Origin: Firmicutes bacterium HGW-Firmicutes-15
GTDB lineage: Bacteria; Bacillota; Syntrophomonadia; Syntrophomonadales; Syntrophomonadaceae
Length of the DNA: 64,000 nucleotides
Assembly: GCA_002840245.1 (NCBI GenBank)
Contig: PHAA01000011.1
Span: forward strand, 62,001-126,000
Reading direction: 5' to 3'
Shown here: in pieces, positions 8,681-17,507 of the stretch
Layout of the letters: the number at the start of each line of letters is the position of its first letter
Numbering within the stretch: the stretch's first letter is position 1
Made by a program: the position numbers and the translations under genes
Notes under the pieces: generated by a model
Seen by the model: only the letters and a program-made list of their open reading frames with translations
Databases searched by the model: none
Told to the model about the DNA's origin: nothing

Positions 8681-9448
8681 ATGATACTGGTTTTTGATGT
8701 AGGTAATACCAATATGGTGGTGGGAGTCTTTGCCAAGGAGGAGCTCTTGACCCATTGGAGGGTAAGAACTGATACTCTGCGCACCTCGGATGAGTATGGG
8801 ATGATGCTGAATTCCCTGTTTCACTATAGCGGTATTTCTATGCAGGAAATCAAAGCGGTGGTAATATCATCGGTGGTGCCAACCCTAATGATGGAATTAG
8901 AATGGATGAGCCAGCGCTACTTTTTCTGCAAACCGCTGGTGGTTGAACCGGGTATCAAGACCGGGTTGGCAATAAAATATGACAATCCCCGTGAAGTAGG
9001 AGCTGACCGAGTAGTAAATGCAGTTGCCGCCTATCACAAATATGGGGGACCGTTGATCATTGTTGATTTTGGCACTGCTACCACATTTTGCGTGGTAAAT
9101 GAAGCCGGAGAGTATCTAGGTGGGGCTATTGCACCGGGAATAAAAATTTCCACCGAAGCTCTTGTAAACAGAGCTTCTAAGTTGCCCAGGGTAGAATTAA
9201 TCATTCCAAAAAGCTTGATTGGTAAGAACACTGTGATGAGCATGCAGGTAGGAATTATGTATGGATTCGTCGGACAAGTAGAGGGAATCATCGAACGCAT
9301 GAAGAAGGAAATAGATGGAGTTCCTAAGGTTATTGCCACCGGTGGGCTAGCTGCTATTATTGCCCGGGAAACATCTGCCATAGATGTTATCGACGAATAC
9401 CTCACCCTGGATGGGTTGCGAATGATTTATGAAATGAACCGGGGGTAA
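8681..9448 (+). CDS. coaX: Type III pantothenate kinase
   Basis: Phosphorylates pantothenate to start coenzyme A synthesis, acting on the product of panBCD upstream. The 255-residue protein has the actin-like ATPase fold signatures of Coa[14 protein letters not shown] at the N-terminus, [33 protein letters not shown] and ATGGLA near the C-terminus. Type III enzymes are insensitive to CoA feedback, which is family knowledge. Its stop is two bases before dusB. Confidence 0.96.
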   Translation: MILVFDVGNTNMVVGVFAKEELLTHWRVRTDTLRTSDEYGMMLNSLFHYSGISMQEIKAVVISSVVPTLMMELEWMSQRYFFCKPLVVEPGIKTGLAIKYDNPREVGADRVVNAVAAYHKYGGPLIIVDFGTATTFCVVNEAGEYLGGAIAPGIKISTEALVNRASKLPRVELIIPKSLIGKNTVMSMQVGIMYGFVGQVEGIIERMKKEIDGVPKVIATGGLAAIIARETSAIDVIDEYLTLDGLRMIYEMNRG

Positions 9449-9450
9449 AG

Positions 9451-10419
9451 ATGTTCTTAATCGGAGATGTAGAGATTGCCAACCAGGTCATAGTAGCCCC
9501 CATGGCAGGAGTTACCGATCGGGCTTTTCGTATTATTACTAAATCTTTTGGTTGTGGACTTGTTTTTACTGAGATGATTAGTGATATGGGGCTGGTATAT
9601 GGTCAGACCAGAACTCGCCAGATAGCGGATACAGAGGAAGAAAAGAGACCGATTGCCATCCAGATATTTGGTTCTAAGCCGGAAATCATGGCTCAGGCTG
9701 CAGTATTCCTGGAAGATCTGGGGGCAGATATTATTGATATTAACATGGGCTGTCCAACTCCTAAGATTGTAAAGAACGGGGAGGGGGCAGCTTTAATGCT
9801 GGATATACCTCGGTGCCGGCAGATCATCCGCCGGGTGGTGCAGGCAGTACGAACACCGGTGACAGTAAAGATGAGAAAAGGCTGGGACGAAGAACATATA
9901 AACTGCCTGGAACTTGCCATAGCAGCTCAGGAAGAAGGCGCAAAAGCCATTACCCTGCATCCCCGCAGCCGGATGCAGTTTTTTGCCGGTCAGTCGGATT
10001 GGAATATGATCCGAGCCATAAAGGAAGCGGTTCAAATTCCGGTCATCGGCAGCGGAGACATATGTAGTGCTGCAGATGCCTTGCGTATGATTCAGCAAAC
10101 CGGTTGTGATGCAGTAATGATTGGCAGGGCGGCCATGGGTAACCCATTCCTGGTGCGGGAGGCTGTAGAACTGCTGACCAGCGGGACGATCGTTCCCCCA
10201 CCTACATTTGCCGAGAGAATGGAGGTTGCCATTCAGCACCTGGAACTCGCCATAAAATTCAAAGGTGAGCGGGTAGCGGTGCGCGAAATGCGTAAGCACA
10301 TCTCCTGGTATATAAAAGGAATGCCAGGTGCGGCTAAAATAAGAATACTGATAAATCAGGCCGATACCAGGGCAGAGATGATAGATATCATGGGAAGAAT
10401 TTATACTGAACAGGAATAG
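9451..10419 (+). CDS. dusB: tRNA-dihydrouridine synthase
   Basis: FMN enzyme that reduces uridines in the tRNA D-loop. The 322-residue protein shows the Dus barrel signatures: APMAGVTDRAFR, INMGCPTPKIVKNGEGAALM with the catalytic cysteine, VTVKMRKGWDE, LHPRSRMQFFAGQSDW, IGSGDICSA and VMIGRAAMGNPF, followed by the C-terminal helical RNA-binding domain. The KNGEGAAL loop fits the DusB branch. It is two bases after coaX, a linkage common in Firmicutes. Confidence 0.95.
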   Translation: MFLIGDVEIANQVIVAPMAGVTDRAFRIITKSFGCGLVFTEMISDMGLVYGQTRTRQIADTEEEKRPIAIQIFGSKPEIMAQAAVFLEDLGADIIDINMGCPTPKIVKNGEGAALMLDIPRCRQIIRRVVQAVRTPVTVKMRKGWDEEHINCLELAIAAQEEGAKAITLHPRSRMQFFAGQSDWNMIRAIKEAVQIPVIGSGDICSAADALRMIQQTGCDAVMIGRAAMGNPFLVREAVELLTSGTIVPPPTFAERMEVAIQHLELAIKFKGERVAVREMRKHISWYIKGMPGAAKIRILINQADTRAEMIDIMGRIYTEQE

Positions 10420-10479
10420 ACATACATAAGCAGCCCTTGCTTATTAATATGGGAAAAACTAGCATTGTCCATTGGGCAG

Positions 10480-10488
10480 TGCTATAAT
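10480..10488 (+). promoter_or_regulatory. Extended -10 promoter before the HTH regulator
   Basis: TGCTATAAT at 10480-10488 is a good extended -10 element, about 40 bases before the regulator's ATG. The -35 region is weak, which is usual for extended -10 promoters. It would start a new transcription unit after dusB. Confidence 0.45.
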
Positions 10489-10530
10489 TTTATAAATCAT
10501 GTGTACAAGTTTGTGCTCAAGGAGGTGCGT

Positions 10531-11061
10531 ATGGACTTTATTCGTATCCAAGACAAAATCATCAGCTGGCAGAGAATCGAAAACAACTTAAAGAAGATAT
10601 TGCAGCTGCGTGCTCGGGGGGTATCTCAGCAAGAAGTTGCTGATCGTTTATCCATTGATCGCACATTTATTTCTCGTTTAGAAGGTATAGGTGAATTGCG
10701 TAAGGGGAAAACTATAGCCTGTATTGGATTTCCATTAATTAACAAACAAGAAATTAAAGAAATCCTGGAAAAAGAAGGCGTGGATTTCATATTACTAATG
10801 ACGGAACAGGAAAGGTTAGATTTCGTTAATCAGTACTCCGGGAAGGAACTGCTCAATGTAATCATGGATTTGGTCGCCAGTATACGCAAATTTGAGGTTG
10901 TCATCTGTTTGGGTTCGGATGAACGCGTCAAACTGATTGAGGGCATTCTGGACGCAGAGGTGATTTCGCTGGAACTGGGGACCTCACCCATCACTGAGGA
11001 TAAATGGGTGGATCCTCAAGAAATCCGTAAAATATTGAGAGCAATTAAATCCGCGCGTTAA
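10531..11061 (+). CDS. Helix-turn-helix regulator with C-terminal sensor-like domain
   Basis: A 176-residue protein whose first 65 residues contain an HTH (LQLRARGVSQQEVADRLSI followed by RTFISRLEGIGELRKGK), recognised by its QQEVADRLxI-xRTxISRLE pattern. The remaining 110 residues form an alpha/beta domain (KTIACIGFPLI, EVVICLGSDE) that I do not recognise; it could sense a ligand. ATG 10531 follows AAGGAGGTG directly, so I discard the longer upstream frame. It heads a three-gene unit with two unknown proteins and probably regulates them. Confidence 0.75.
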   Translation: MDFIRIQDKIISWQRIENNLKKILQLRARGVSQQEVADRLSIDRTFISRLEGIGELRKGKTIACIGFPLINKQEIKEILEKEGVDFILLMTEQERLDFVNQYSGKELLNVIMDLVASIRKFEVVICLGSDERVKLIEGILDAEVISLELGTSPITEDKWVDPQEIRKILRAIKSAR

Positions 11062-11084
11062 AAGTAAAATGAGGAGGCTTTGCC

Positions 11085-11999
11085 TTGAAACGTATCGTAA
11101 GCGTCAGCTTGGGTTCTTCCAAAAGAGACCATGCCTTTGAAACTGATTTTATGGGTGAAAGTTTTCGAATTGAGAGAATCGGTACCAATGGTGACTGGGA
11201 TAAGGCTATACAGTTGATTAGAGACCTTGATGGCAAAATAGATGCCTTTGGAATGGGGGGAATAGACCTCTATGTACAGTTGGGCGGTAAGCGTTATGTG
11301 ATCAAGGATGCTAAGAAACTGATGGTCGAGGCTAGGAAGACCCCCATGGTAGATGGCAGCGGTCTAAAAAACACCTTGGAGCGAAAATGTGTACTGGACA
11401 TACAGAAAGATGGCATATATGACCTACAGGGCAAGAAGGTCTTGATGGTATGTGGCATAGATCGTTTTGGAATGGCTGAGGCCTTTGAGGAAGTGGGAGC
11501 CCGCTTGACTGTAGGTGACCTTATATATGCAGTGGGAATACCTATTCCTATGCACTCCCTTAAGACCTTGCGACTAGTTGGCAGTCTGGTTGCCCCCATC
11601 GTTGTCAGGCTGCCTTTTGACATGCTTTATCCTACTGGGAAAAAACAGGAAGTCATAATTCCAAAATATTCAAAATACTATTATAATGCAGACGTCATAG
11701 CCGGAGATTTTATATATATTCGCCGCTATCTGCCCGAGAGGCTGGATGGAAAGGTAATAGTAACTAATACTACCACCCATGACGACCTGATACTGCTCAA
11801 AGAGCGGGGTGTAAGCAAGGTTATCACCACTACCCCGGATATGGGTGGACGTTCCTTCGGCACCAACGTGATCGAAGCCTTGATGGTCAGTCTGATGGGC
11901 AAACCCATGGATCAGATAAGACCTGAGGACTATTACGCCATGTTGAAGGAATTAAACATGAAGCCGGGAGTAATTGATTTGGAGAGGTTTAGTGCTTGA
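11085..11999 (+). CDS. Uncharacterised conserved protein ('quinate 5-dehydrogenase'-labelled family)
   Basis: A 304-residue soluble protein with TTG start behind GAGGAGGC. The N-terminal half has GMGGIDLYVQLGGKRY; the centre has a Rossmann-like strand-turn-helix (KKVLMVCGIDRFGMAEAFEE) and then IYAVGIPIPMHSLKTL; the C-terminal part has VIVTNTTTHDDLILLKERG and TTPDMGGRSFGTNVIEA. From memory, close relatives in clostridial genomes carry the label quinate 5-dehydrogenase, but nothing in the sequence or neighbourhood supports shikimate/quinate metabolism, so I give no function. It overlaps the next gene by 8 bases, so the two are probably co-translated and functionally linked. Confidence 0.7.
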   Translation: MKRIVSVSLGSSKRDHAFETDFMGESFRIERIGTNGDWDKAIQLIRDLDGKIDAFGMGGIDLYVQLGGKRYVIKDAKKLMVEARKTPMVDGSGLKNTLERKCVLDIQKDGIYDLQGKKVLMVCGIDRFGMAEAFEEVGARLTVGDLIYAVGIPIPMHSLKTLRLVGSLVAPIVVRLPFDMLYPTGKKQEVIIPKYSKYYYNADVIAGDFIYIRRYLPERLDGKVIVTNTTTHDDLILLKERGVSKVITTTPDMGGRSFGTNVIEALMVSLMGKPMDQIRPEDYYAMLKELNMKPGVIDLERFSA

Positions 12000-12873
12000 A
12001 TTAGATTTTGCCTTTTTTAATATGCGGGACAGTAACCGTCAGGGGCTAGCCAACCGGAAATCATTTTTGGACAGGCTGGCCCCGGTTTTATTTTCCCCCC
12101 GGGTAAAGCAGCTGATTCATTTCGGTAAGCTGGGCTTTAAGGGCTGTAACGTTCTGCTGCCGCTGGGAGAGGGCAACTGGAGTATTCTCAATCCCCATAG
12201 CCGTGGCCGGATGATTGAAAAGACAGAAGCCATTTTAAACAATTATGAACTTCCCCGCATGGGTGTAGATCGGAGGCTGAAAAGCCTGTTCCTTACCCAG
12301 GAGTACAGCCTGCCGATTGTGTTCGGAGATCACTTTATTAGCGCCTTGGCAGCTATTCTGGTTGAAAAGACCATGGCCTTGCAGGATATCAAAAAACTGA
12401 TTCTGGTAGGCGATATTCCTGATATGTGTCCCCTGCTAAACAATGTATCACGCTACCATATTCCAATATCAGTGCAGAATTATCATCCAGTCAGGAATGA
12501 AATTATGGTTCACCGCTTATTATATGAAAAGGGATTGGCGGTTAGTAACAGCTATGTAAATCCGCATAACTGGGGTAGAGGAGATTTGATAGTATCCTTT
12601 GAGCCTGGCTCCAGGAGTCTGGCTATAGCCTCTCCGGAGGTATTTGGTATCAGGCTCGACGATGACAGCAGCGGGCTGGCGCCAGAACTGGAACAAGTAC
12701 TGGCCGAAGCCGGGCTAAATCCGAAAATAAATACCCTGGCTCCGATTTTAGAAACTTGTCTGCTGGCTCAAGCAGGATATTTAAACCCTAATGGAGAAGA
12801 TATCCATCAAGCGTTGATTGATGCGGGTGATGGCATCGGCATATGGGAGCCATTTCTTGACAATGGGTTATGA
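11992..12873 (+). CDS. Uncharacterised protein paired with the preceding gene
   Basis: A 293-residue protein I do not recognise. GTG 11992 is chosen because GGAGAGG ends five bases before it; the stop of the upstream gene lies inside its first codons. It has no signal peptide or membrane segments. An internal alpha/beta stretch (KLILVGDIPDMCPLL) looks like part of a nucleotide-binding or Rossmann-like fold, and LPLGEGNWSILNPHSRGRM near residue 50 is distinctive. It closes the regulator/unknown/unknown unit between dusB and greA. Confidence 0.65.
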   Translation: MLELDFAFFNMRDSNRQGLANRKSFLDRLAPVLFSPRVKQLIHFGKLGFKGCNVLLPLGEGNWSILNPHSRGRMIEKTEAILNNYELPRMGVDRRLKSLFLTQEYSLPIVFGDHFISALAAILVEKTMALQDIKKLILVGDIPDMCPLLNNVSRYHIPISVQNYHPVRNEIMVHRLLYEKGLAVSNSYVNPHNWGRGDLIVSFEPGSRSLAIASPEVFGIRLDDDSSGLAPELEQVLAEAGLNPKINTLAPILETCLLAQAGYLNPNGEDIHQALIDAGDGIGIWEPFLDNGL

Positions 12874-12895
12874 GGTCTTTATAATTGATTTCATT

Positions 12896-12958
12896 ATGAA
12901 AAGCATATTTGCCGGCTTTATCGTTGGCATTATAGTTTTAGGGGCTATCATGAAATAA
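12896..12958 (+). CDS. Possible 20-residue membrane peptide, truncated by repeat
   Basis: ATG 12896 opens a 20-codon frame (MKSIFAGFIVGIIVLGAIMK) that is almost entirely one hydrophobic helix, like the N-terminus of a small membrane protein. Its last codons and stop fall inside the left end of the foldback repeat at 12940. It may be the remains of a small membrane gene cut by the repeat. The ribosome site is poor. Confidence 0.25.
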   Translation: MKSIFAGFIVGIIVLGAIMK

Positions 12959-13201
12959 ACGAGGCGGAATACTCCGAGTATTTTTTGTGCTAGACAAGGC
13001 GTCACCCTTCGGGCACTACTGGTGCTCCCTAGCGGTCGCCAATAATGATGCAAAGCGCAGTAATACTGGTCCGTATTGCTAGCTTTGAGAACGAAGTATA
13101 GCGCGAAAAAGACCGGAGTAAATGATCGCTCCTTGCCATCCATGGCAACGCGACATTAGTCCATCCTTGGACGTCACTGGGTTATTTCATGATAGTCCCT
13201 C
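12940..13201. repeat. Foldback (MITE-like) repeat, family A, full copy
   Basis: The left end AGGGGCTATCATGAAATAA and the inverted right end AGGGACTATCATGAAATAA differ at one position. Further in, TACTCCGAGTATTTTTTG on the left pairs imperfectly with the reverse of GCGCGAAAAAGACCGGAGTA on the right, so the inverted arms extend about 75 bases. One forward copy of the CGGGCACTACTGGTGCTCC module is inside. It fills most of the gap between the unknown gene ending at 12873 and greA at 13261; nothing else is seen in that gap apart from the tiny frame at 12896 and the greA ribosome site. Confidence 0.82.
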
Positions 13202-13260
13202 AGCCTGCAGAACACCGGGACGGCCGGGTTTGGCAGGACATTTATGTTAGGAGAGATTTT

Positions 13261-13746
13261 ATGGCTGAGCGTGAAGAAAGAGAGATTATTTTAACCAAAG
13301 AGGGCCTGGAAAAGCTGGAAACCGAACTGGAAATTCTAAAATCCTCGCGCCGCGAAGAGGTTGCAGAGCGCATCAAACAGGCCATTGCGTTTGGAGACAT
13401 TTCCGAGAACTCGGAATATGAGGACGCTAAAAACGAACAGGCTTTCATTGAGGGTAGAATATTCACCCTGGAACAGACCCTCAAGAAATCGCGCTTGATG
13501 GAAGATGCAGAAATCCGTACTGATGTAGTTTCTTTGGGATCCCGAGTAAAACTAAAGGAGATGAAATCGGGACGGGAGGTAAATGTGACCCTGGTTTCCT
13601 CGGTAGAGTCCAAACTAAAAGATGGTAAAATATCCGACGAATCACCAGTAGGCAAGGCCATCATGGGCAAGACGATTAAAACAGTGGTGTCGGTTGAAGC
13701 CCCGGCAGGTATTATAAAATATAAGATTATTAAGGTCGAAAAATAG
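13261..13746 (+). CDS. greA: Transcription elongation factor GreA
   Basis: Binds the RNA polymerase secondary channel and stimulates cleavage of backtracked transcripts. The ATG at 13261 with GGAGAG before it gives 161 residues, the usual length; the longer frame only runs into the repeat. The N-terminal coiled coil (residues about 5-80) has the acidic tip around ISENSEYEDAKNEQA, and the C-terminal FKBP-like domain includes ISDESPVGKAIMGK. It lies 33 bases before lysS. Confidence 0.96.
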   Translation: MAEREEREIILTKEGLEKLETELEILKSSRREEVAERIKQAIAFGDISENSEYEDAKNEQAFIEGRIFTLEQTLKKSRLMEDAEIRTDVVSLGSRVKLKEMKSGREVNVTLVSSVESKLKDGKISDESPVGKAIMGKTIKTVVSVEAPAGIIKYKIIKVEK

Positions 13747-13779
13747 GGCCGTAAATATATACTTTAAGGAAGCGTGAAG

Positions 13780-15252
13780 ATGTCAGAACAAGAATTGAGT
13801 ATTAATGATCTGAAGCAGGTTCGCCTGGACAAACTGGGGGAACTTCGAGACATGGGCATTGACCCCTTTGGCAGCAGATATGAAAGGGACTGTACCGCTT
13901 CTAAAATCCATGCTGATTTTGAGGAACTGGATGGACAGACCGTAAGAATTGCTGGGCGTATCATGTCCAAACGGAGGCATGGCAAGGCCGGCTTTGCGAA
14001 TTTACAGGACTTATCCGGGGATATACAGCTGTATTTTCGGAAAGATGATGTAGGCGAAGAAAAATATGAGCTCTTTAAAAAGCTGGATATGGGAGATATT
14101 CTGGGCATAGAGGGATTTGTCTTTCGCACCCAGAAGGGTGAAATCAGCGTTCATGTCCATGATTTTACCTATCTTAGCAAATCGCTTAATCCTCTGCCCG
14201 AAAAATGGCACGGGCTGAAGGATGTGGAAATGCGCTACCGCCAGCGCTATGTAGACCTAATAGTGAATCCCGCGGTCAGAGAGGTGTTTATCAAGCGCAG
14301 TCTGATCATCAAAGAGATTCGCCAATACCTGGATAGAAAAGAATTTCTCGAAGTAGAGACCCCCATGATGCATCCCATCGCTGGAGGCGCTACTGCGCGT
14401 CCCTTTACAACCCATCACAATGCTCTGGATATGAGCCTTTTCCTGCGTGTGGCACCGGAACTATATCTAAAAAGGTTGATTGTGGGCGGGATGGAAAAGG
14501 TCTATGAGATTAACCGCAGCTTCAGAAACGAGGGGATTTCCACCAAACATAACCCAGAGTTCACCATGCTGGAAATCTATCAGGCCTATGCCGACTTCCA
14601 GGTAATGATGGAACTTACCGAGGATCTCGTTTCCTCCGTAATGTTAAAAGTAAATGGAACCATGATCGCTGACTTTGAAGGACGGCAGATAGATTTTACC
14701 CCTCCCTGGCGGCGCGTGACCATGCTGGATGTGATTAAGGAACATACCGGCCTCGATTTCAGTCTTATTAAAGGTGATGCCGAAGCCCAGCAGGCAGCCA
14801 AGCAATTGGGCATGGAAGTGAAGCAAACCGAATCCCGGGGCGAGATTATTAATGAAGTTTTCGAGGAGTTCGTGGAGGACAAGCTGATTCAGCCTACTTT
14901 TGTCTACGGGCATCCGGTGGAAATTTCTCCCCTGGCCAAGCGTAACGCTGATAATCCGGAGTTTACGGATCGATTTGAGGTATTTATCATGCAACGTGAG
15001 ATCGCCAATGCCTTCTCTGAACTCAATGACCCCATAGATCAGAAGGAGAGGTTTATGAAACAGGTGGAGAAGAGAGCAGGCGGGGATGTCGAGGCGCAGA
15101 TGATGGATGAGGACTACATAAATGCTCTGGAATACGGAATGCCGCCAGCTGGTGGTCTGGGAATAGGAATCGACCGACTGATAATGTTAATGACCGATTC
15201 CTCCTCCATCCGAGACGTAATCTTCTTCCCCACCCTACGTAAAAGAGAGTAA
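13780..15252 (+). CDS. lysS: Lysyl-tRNA synthetase, class II
   Basis: Charges tRNA-Lys. Of the two in-frame starts, ATG 13780 has the better spacing from AAGGA at 13766-13770 and gives 490 residues. The N-terminal OB-fold (residues about 50-150) includes [18 protein letters not shown]. Class II motifs follow: motif 1 around [21 protein letters not shown], motif 2 in [20 protein letters not shown], and motif 3 in [14 protein letters not shown]. It is downstream of greA, a pairing common in Firmicutes, and is followed by a strong terminator. Confidence 0.97.
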   Translation: MSEQELSINDLKQVRLDKLGELRDMGIDPFGSRYERDCTASKIHADFEELDGQTVRIAGRIMSKRRHGKAGFANLQDLSGDIQLYFRKDDVGEEKYELFKKLDMGDILGIEGFVFRTQKGEISVHVHDFTYLSKSLNPLPEKWHGLKDVEMRYRQRYVDLIVNPAVREVFIKRSLIIKEIRQYLDRKEFLEVETPMMHPIAGGATARPFTTHHNALDMSLFLRVAPELYLKRLIVGGMEKVYEINRSFRNEGISTKHNPEFTMLEIYQAYADFQVMMELTEDLVSSVMLKVNGTMIADFEGRQIDFTPPWRRVTMLDVIKEHTGLDFSLIKGDAEAQQAAKQLGMEVKQTESRGEIINEVFEEFVEDKLIQPTFVYGHPVEISPLAKRNADNPEFTDRFEVFIMQREIANAFSELNDPIDQKERFMKQVEKRAGGDVEAQMMDEDYINALEYGMPPAGGLGIGIDRLIMLMTDSSSIRDVIFFPTLRKRE

Positions 15253-15259
15253 GAGAAGC

Positions 15260-15294
15260 AAGGCTCAGCCATCACTTAACAACAGATGGCTAAG
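15260..15294 (+). repeat. Decayed first copy of the lysS terminator
   Basis: Thirty-two bases beginning AAGGCTCAGCCATCAC are repeated exactly at 15337. In this first copy the 3' arm stops at GATGGCT, so the stem is incomplete and no T-run follows. Between the two copies lies a 40-odd-base insert with GGGGACGTTC. Confidence 0.8.
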
Positions 15295-15336
15295 AAACAA
15301 GGGGACGTTCTTTTTGTTTTGTTCCCCTAACACATC
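15293..15336. repeat. GGGGACG-family element inserted between terminator copies
   Basis: The insert contains AACAAGGGGACGTTC and, inverted, TTGTTCCCCT, matching the core and the arm arrangement of the GGGGACGGTTCT repeat family seen at 6515, 30838, 56465, 56592, 59649 and 59698. It is precisely bracketed by the duplicated terminator sequence. Confidence 0.65.
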
Positions 15337-15380
15337 AAGGCTCAGCCATCACTTAACAACAGATGGCTGAGCCTTTTTTA
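15337..15380 (+). terminator. Rho-independent terminator of lysS
   Basis: A perfect 14-base stem (AAGGCTCAGCCATC pairing with GATGGCTGAGCCTT) with an 11-base loop is followed by a run of T. It ends the greA-lysS unit before the convergent DUF5693 gene. Confidence 0.92.
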
Positions 15381-15443
15381 GCGCAAAAATTTAATTGAAT
15401 CCCGTTAGAATCGTCCCCGGTTTACCTTCTGTCTTTTCTTCGT

Positions 15444-17507
15444 CTATCGTATTTGACTTGAATATCTGCCGACTACCCACTCACCAGCCCAGATTACCAG
15501 CAGTCCTACCAGACCCACCACTGTTCCGGTTAAGAGACCTGCCAGGGTGCGGTTGGCAGAGACCATTACGGTTGTAAACACATGGGAGAAGCTATTAACC
15601 ATAGAGATGCTGCCCATCATAACCCCGAGACCTAACACTAGAAGAATAGCATCGTACTGATATTTGCGATACAGGTACACCATAGCGAATAGAGATGGAT
15701 AGCCAATCAAGAGTTCTTTGAAACGGGGTCGAGCCAGGAAAAGACTTTCCAGTATCTCCCTCAGTCTGATTTCCAGTGACGACACGCTTACGACAGCATT
15801 GCCGCTGCGTCCCAGGTAGTAATATATGGCCAGGACACCAACCATACCCATCAGCAAGACCAAGTAACTGGGCTTATCCTGCAAGAACTGAATAGTGTTA
15901 TTTTTAAAGTCTGTAAATCCAACCATACAGCTCACATAGTTTACAAAGAAGAGCAAGAGAGGTAGGATAAAGGCCATTTTCACCCCGCTGAAAATATAGA
16001 CATTCATAATATAGCGGATATCTGCCAGGCTGGTTACCACCGTATACATCCCCAACGAATTAATTCCCAGGATTATTGCGAGCGAGACCATAAGCTGCAG
16101 CAGAAATGGCTTTTCCCGATTCTTTTTCAAATACAGCAGTAAGACTAAACTAGAAAAGGACGGGTAGAGAATAGCCGCAGCAAGGGCATACAGCTTCGAG
16201 AAATCAGCACTCAAAACTATATTGATTGCTATACAGATGAGAGTACCAAGAACCAGCCAGCTAGCTAACCAGACTGGTTTCAGCCTCGGTCTGAATAGGT
16301 AGAGAAGGTAGAGAGTTCCGGCCAACAGCAGGCTGAGTGCTACCAGAAGTCGGTGGGTTTGGCCCGGTATTTTAGCTGATAGCAGTTGCAAGGGCTGGTC
16401 AATACTATAACCTTTTTCAGCGATGGTAGCGTGGAATTTGCCAATCGTATCCACGGTGTTATCTAAATTCTTCGAGAAACTCACCTTCTGATCCTTAAAA
16501 GGAACCACATACATAATACGGATACCCCGATCAATAACCCCGCGTACCCAGCGATAGTATCGCTCATCAATGTCCTGCACAAATTCATCATTGCTAGTGG
16601 AGTAAACCCGGTTAATGGGGTAGCCGGCAGACTGCATCAATTCGTCCAGACCGTTTTGGGTTACATATTGCAACTGGGCAGATGTCTCAATAATCCCGAC
16701 AATCAGCCCGTGTTTCTTAACCAGGTTTTCAACCCATTCTAAGTGATTAGGGGCACCACTCAGATCATTGCCGGCAAAAATCAGGTATTTCACCCCATAA
16801 TCAGCAACCGCTCGTTCGTATTCGGCCAGGTATTGGGTGTTGGAGCCCAAGTTATTGCCGGGGCGCAGGATAATATTAAACCCGCTGGCCTTGAGCTGTT
16901 TCAGCACCTTCTCATCAAATCCCAGGCGGGCATCCAAGTCTTTGCTGACTGCCTTATTCTTGTCGGCCGGGTTCAACTCAATATTAATCGGACTTAACTG
17001 GGAATTGATAATGAAATAACTCTTGCCGGCTAAGGTGAAGCTGATTAATTCATTAGGCAGAAAGCGGGAGCCTAAGCGTTCCTTTAAAAAAGCAGCCACC
17101 GCAGGATCGCCGGTCACCACCGCTAGGTTAGAAGGACTAATAGGGGTGGAGCCAATAGCCTTCATGGCATCTGCCCATATCTGGGGGGAGAGGGTACGGG
17201 TCAGGGAAGCAAAATCGCCGTAAGAAGAAATATATATATCCCCATTATAGGCCAGGTCGCGCAAAGTAAGCTCATTAACCGCGACATTCTTGACCCCGCT
17301 GTCTTGCAAGCGCAGGAGAATTTTATCCAAATCTATATTGGCCGAATTGGCACTCTTCGCAAATTCCTTGTAGTCTATGGTAGTTATTACTGCATTATTA
17401 TGGCTTTCGTTTGTGACTCGCAGTTGAATCCCACTGTAGGATAAAATCAGAGTCAAGGCCAGCAAGGCCCATAGAAGTAGATAGCGATTCTTTTTCGGAT
17501 TATTCAA
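15444..17507 (-). CDS. DUF5693-type polytopic membrane protein
   Basis: A 687-residue protein starting at TTG 17507, which overlaps the end of murJ and has AAGGAGG nine bases upstream. It has one N-terminal membrane helix, a large extracytoplasmic domain of about 350 residues (for example GVKNVAVNELTLRDLAYNGD and KYLIFAGNDLSG), then eight or more membrane helices in the C-terminal half (LLVALSLLLAGTLYLLYLF onward). I match it to the DUF5693 family by memory of its context: such genes travel with csaB and murJ in Clostridia. A role in export or modification of a wall polymer is likely from that linkage, but the reaction is unknown. Confidence 0.75.
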   Translation of the reverse strand: MNNPKKNRYLLLWALLALTLILSYSGIQLRVTNESHNNAVITTIDYKEFAKSANSANIDLDKILLRLQDSGVKNVAVNELTLRDLAYNGDIYISSYGDFASLTRTLSPQIWADAMKAIGSTPISPSNLAVVTGDPAVAAFLKERLGSRFLPNELISFTLAGKSYFIINSQLSPINIELNPADKNKAVSKDLDARLGFDEKVLKQLKASGFNIILRPGNNLGSNTQYLAEYERAVADYGVKYLIFAGNDLSGAPNHLEWVENLVKKHGLIVGIIETSAQLQYVTQNGLDELMQSAGYPINRVYSTSNDEFVQDIDERYYRWVRGVIDRGIRIMYVVPFKDQKVSFSKNLDNTVDTIGKFHATIAEKGYSIDQPLQLLSAKIPGQTHRLLVALSLLLAGTLYLLYLFRPRLKPVWLASWLVLGTLICIAINIVLSADFSKLYALAAAILYPSFSSLVLLLYLKKNREKPFLLQLMVSLAIILGINSLGMYTVVTSLADIRYIMNVYIFSGVKMAFILPLLLFFVNYVSCMVGFTDFKNNTIQFLQDKPSYLVLLMGMVGVLAIYYYLGRSGNAVVSVSSLEIRLREILESLFLARPRFKELLIGYPSLFAMVYLYRKYQYDAILLVLGLGVMMGSISMVNSFSHVFTTVMVSANRTLAGLLTGTVVGLVGLLVIWAGEWVVGRYSSQIR

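Noticed and set aside
9793-10299. 168-codon open frame on the reverse strand opposite dusB
   Set aside because: It lies wholly within a well-conserved dusB gene, shows no family features and has no ribosome site.
12868-13143. 91-codon reverse frame, similar in part to one at 8540-8824
   Set aside because: The shared peptides arise because both frames run through the same foldback repeat, not from a gene.
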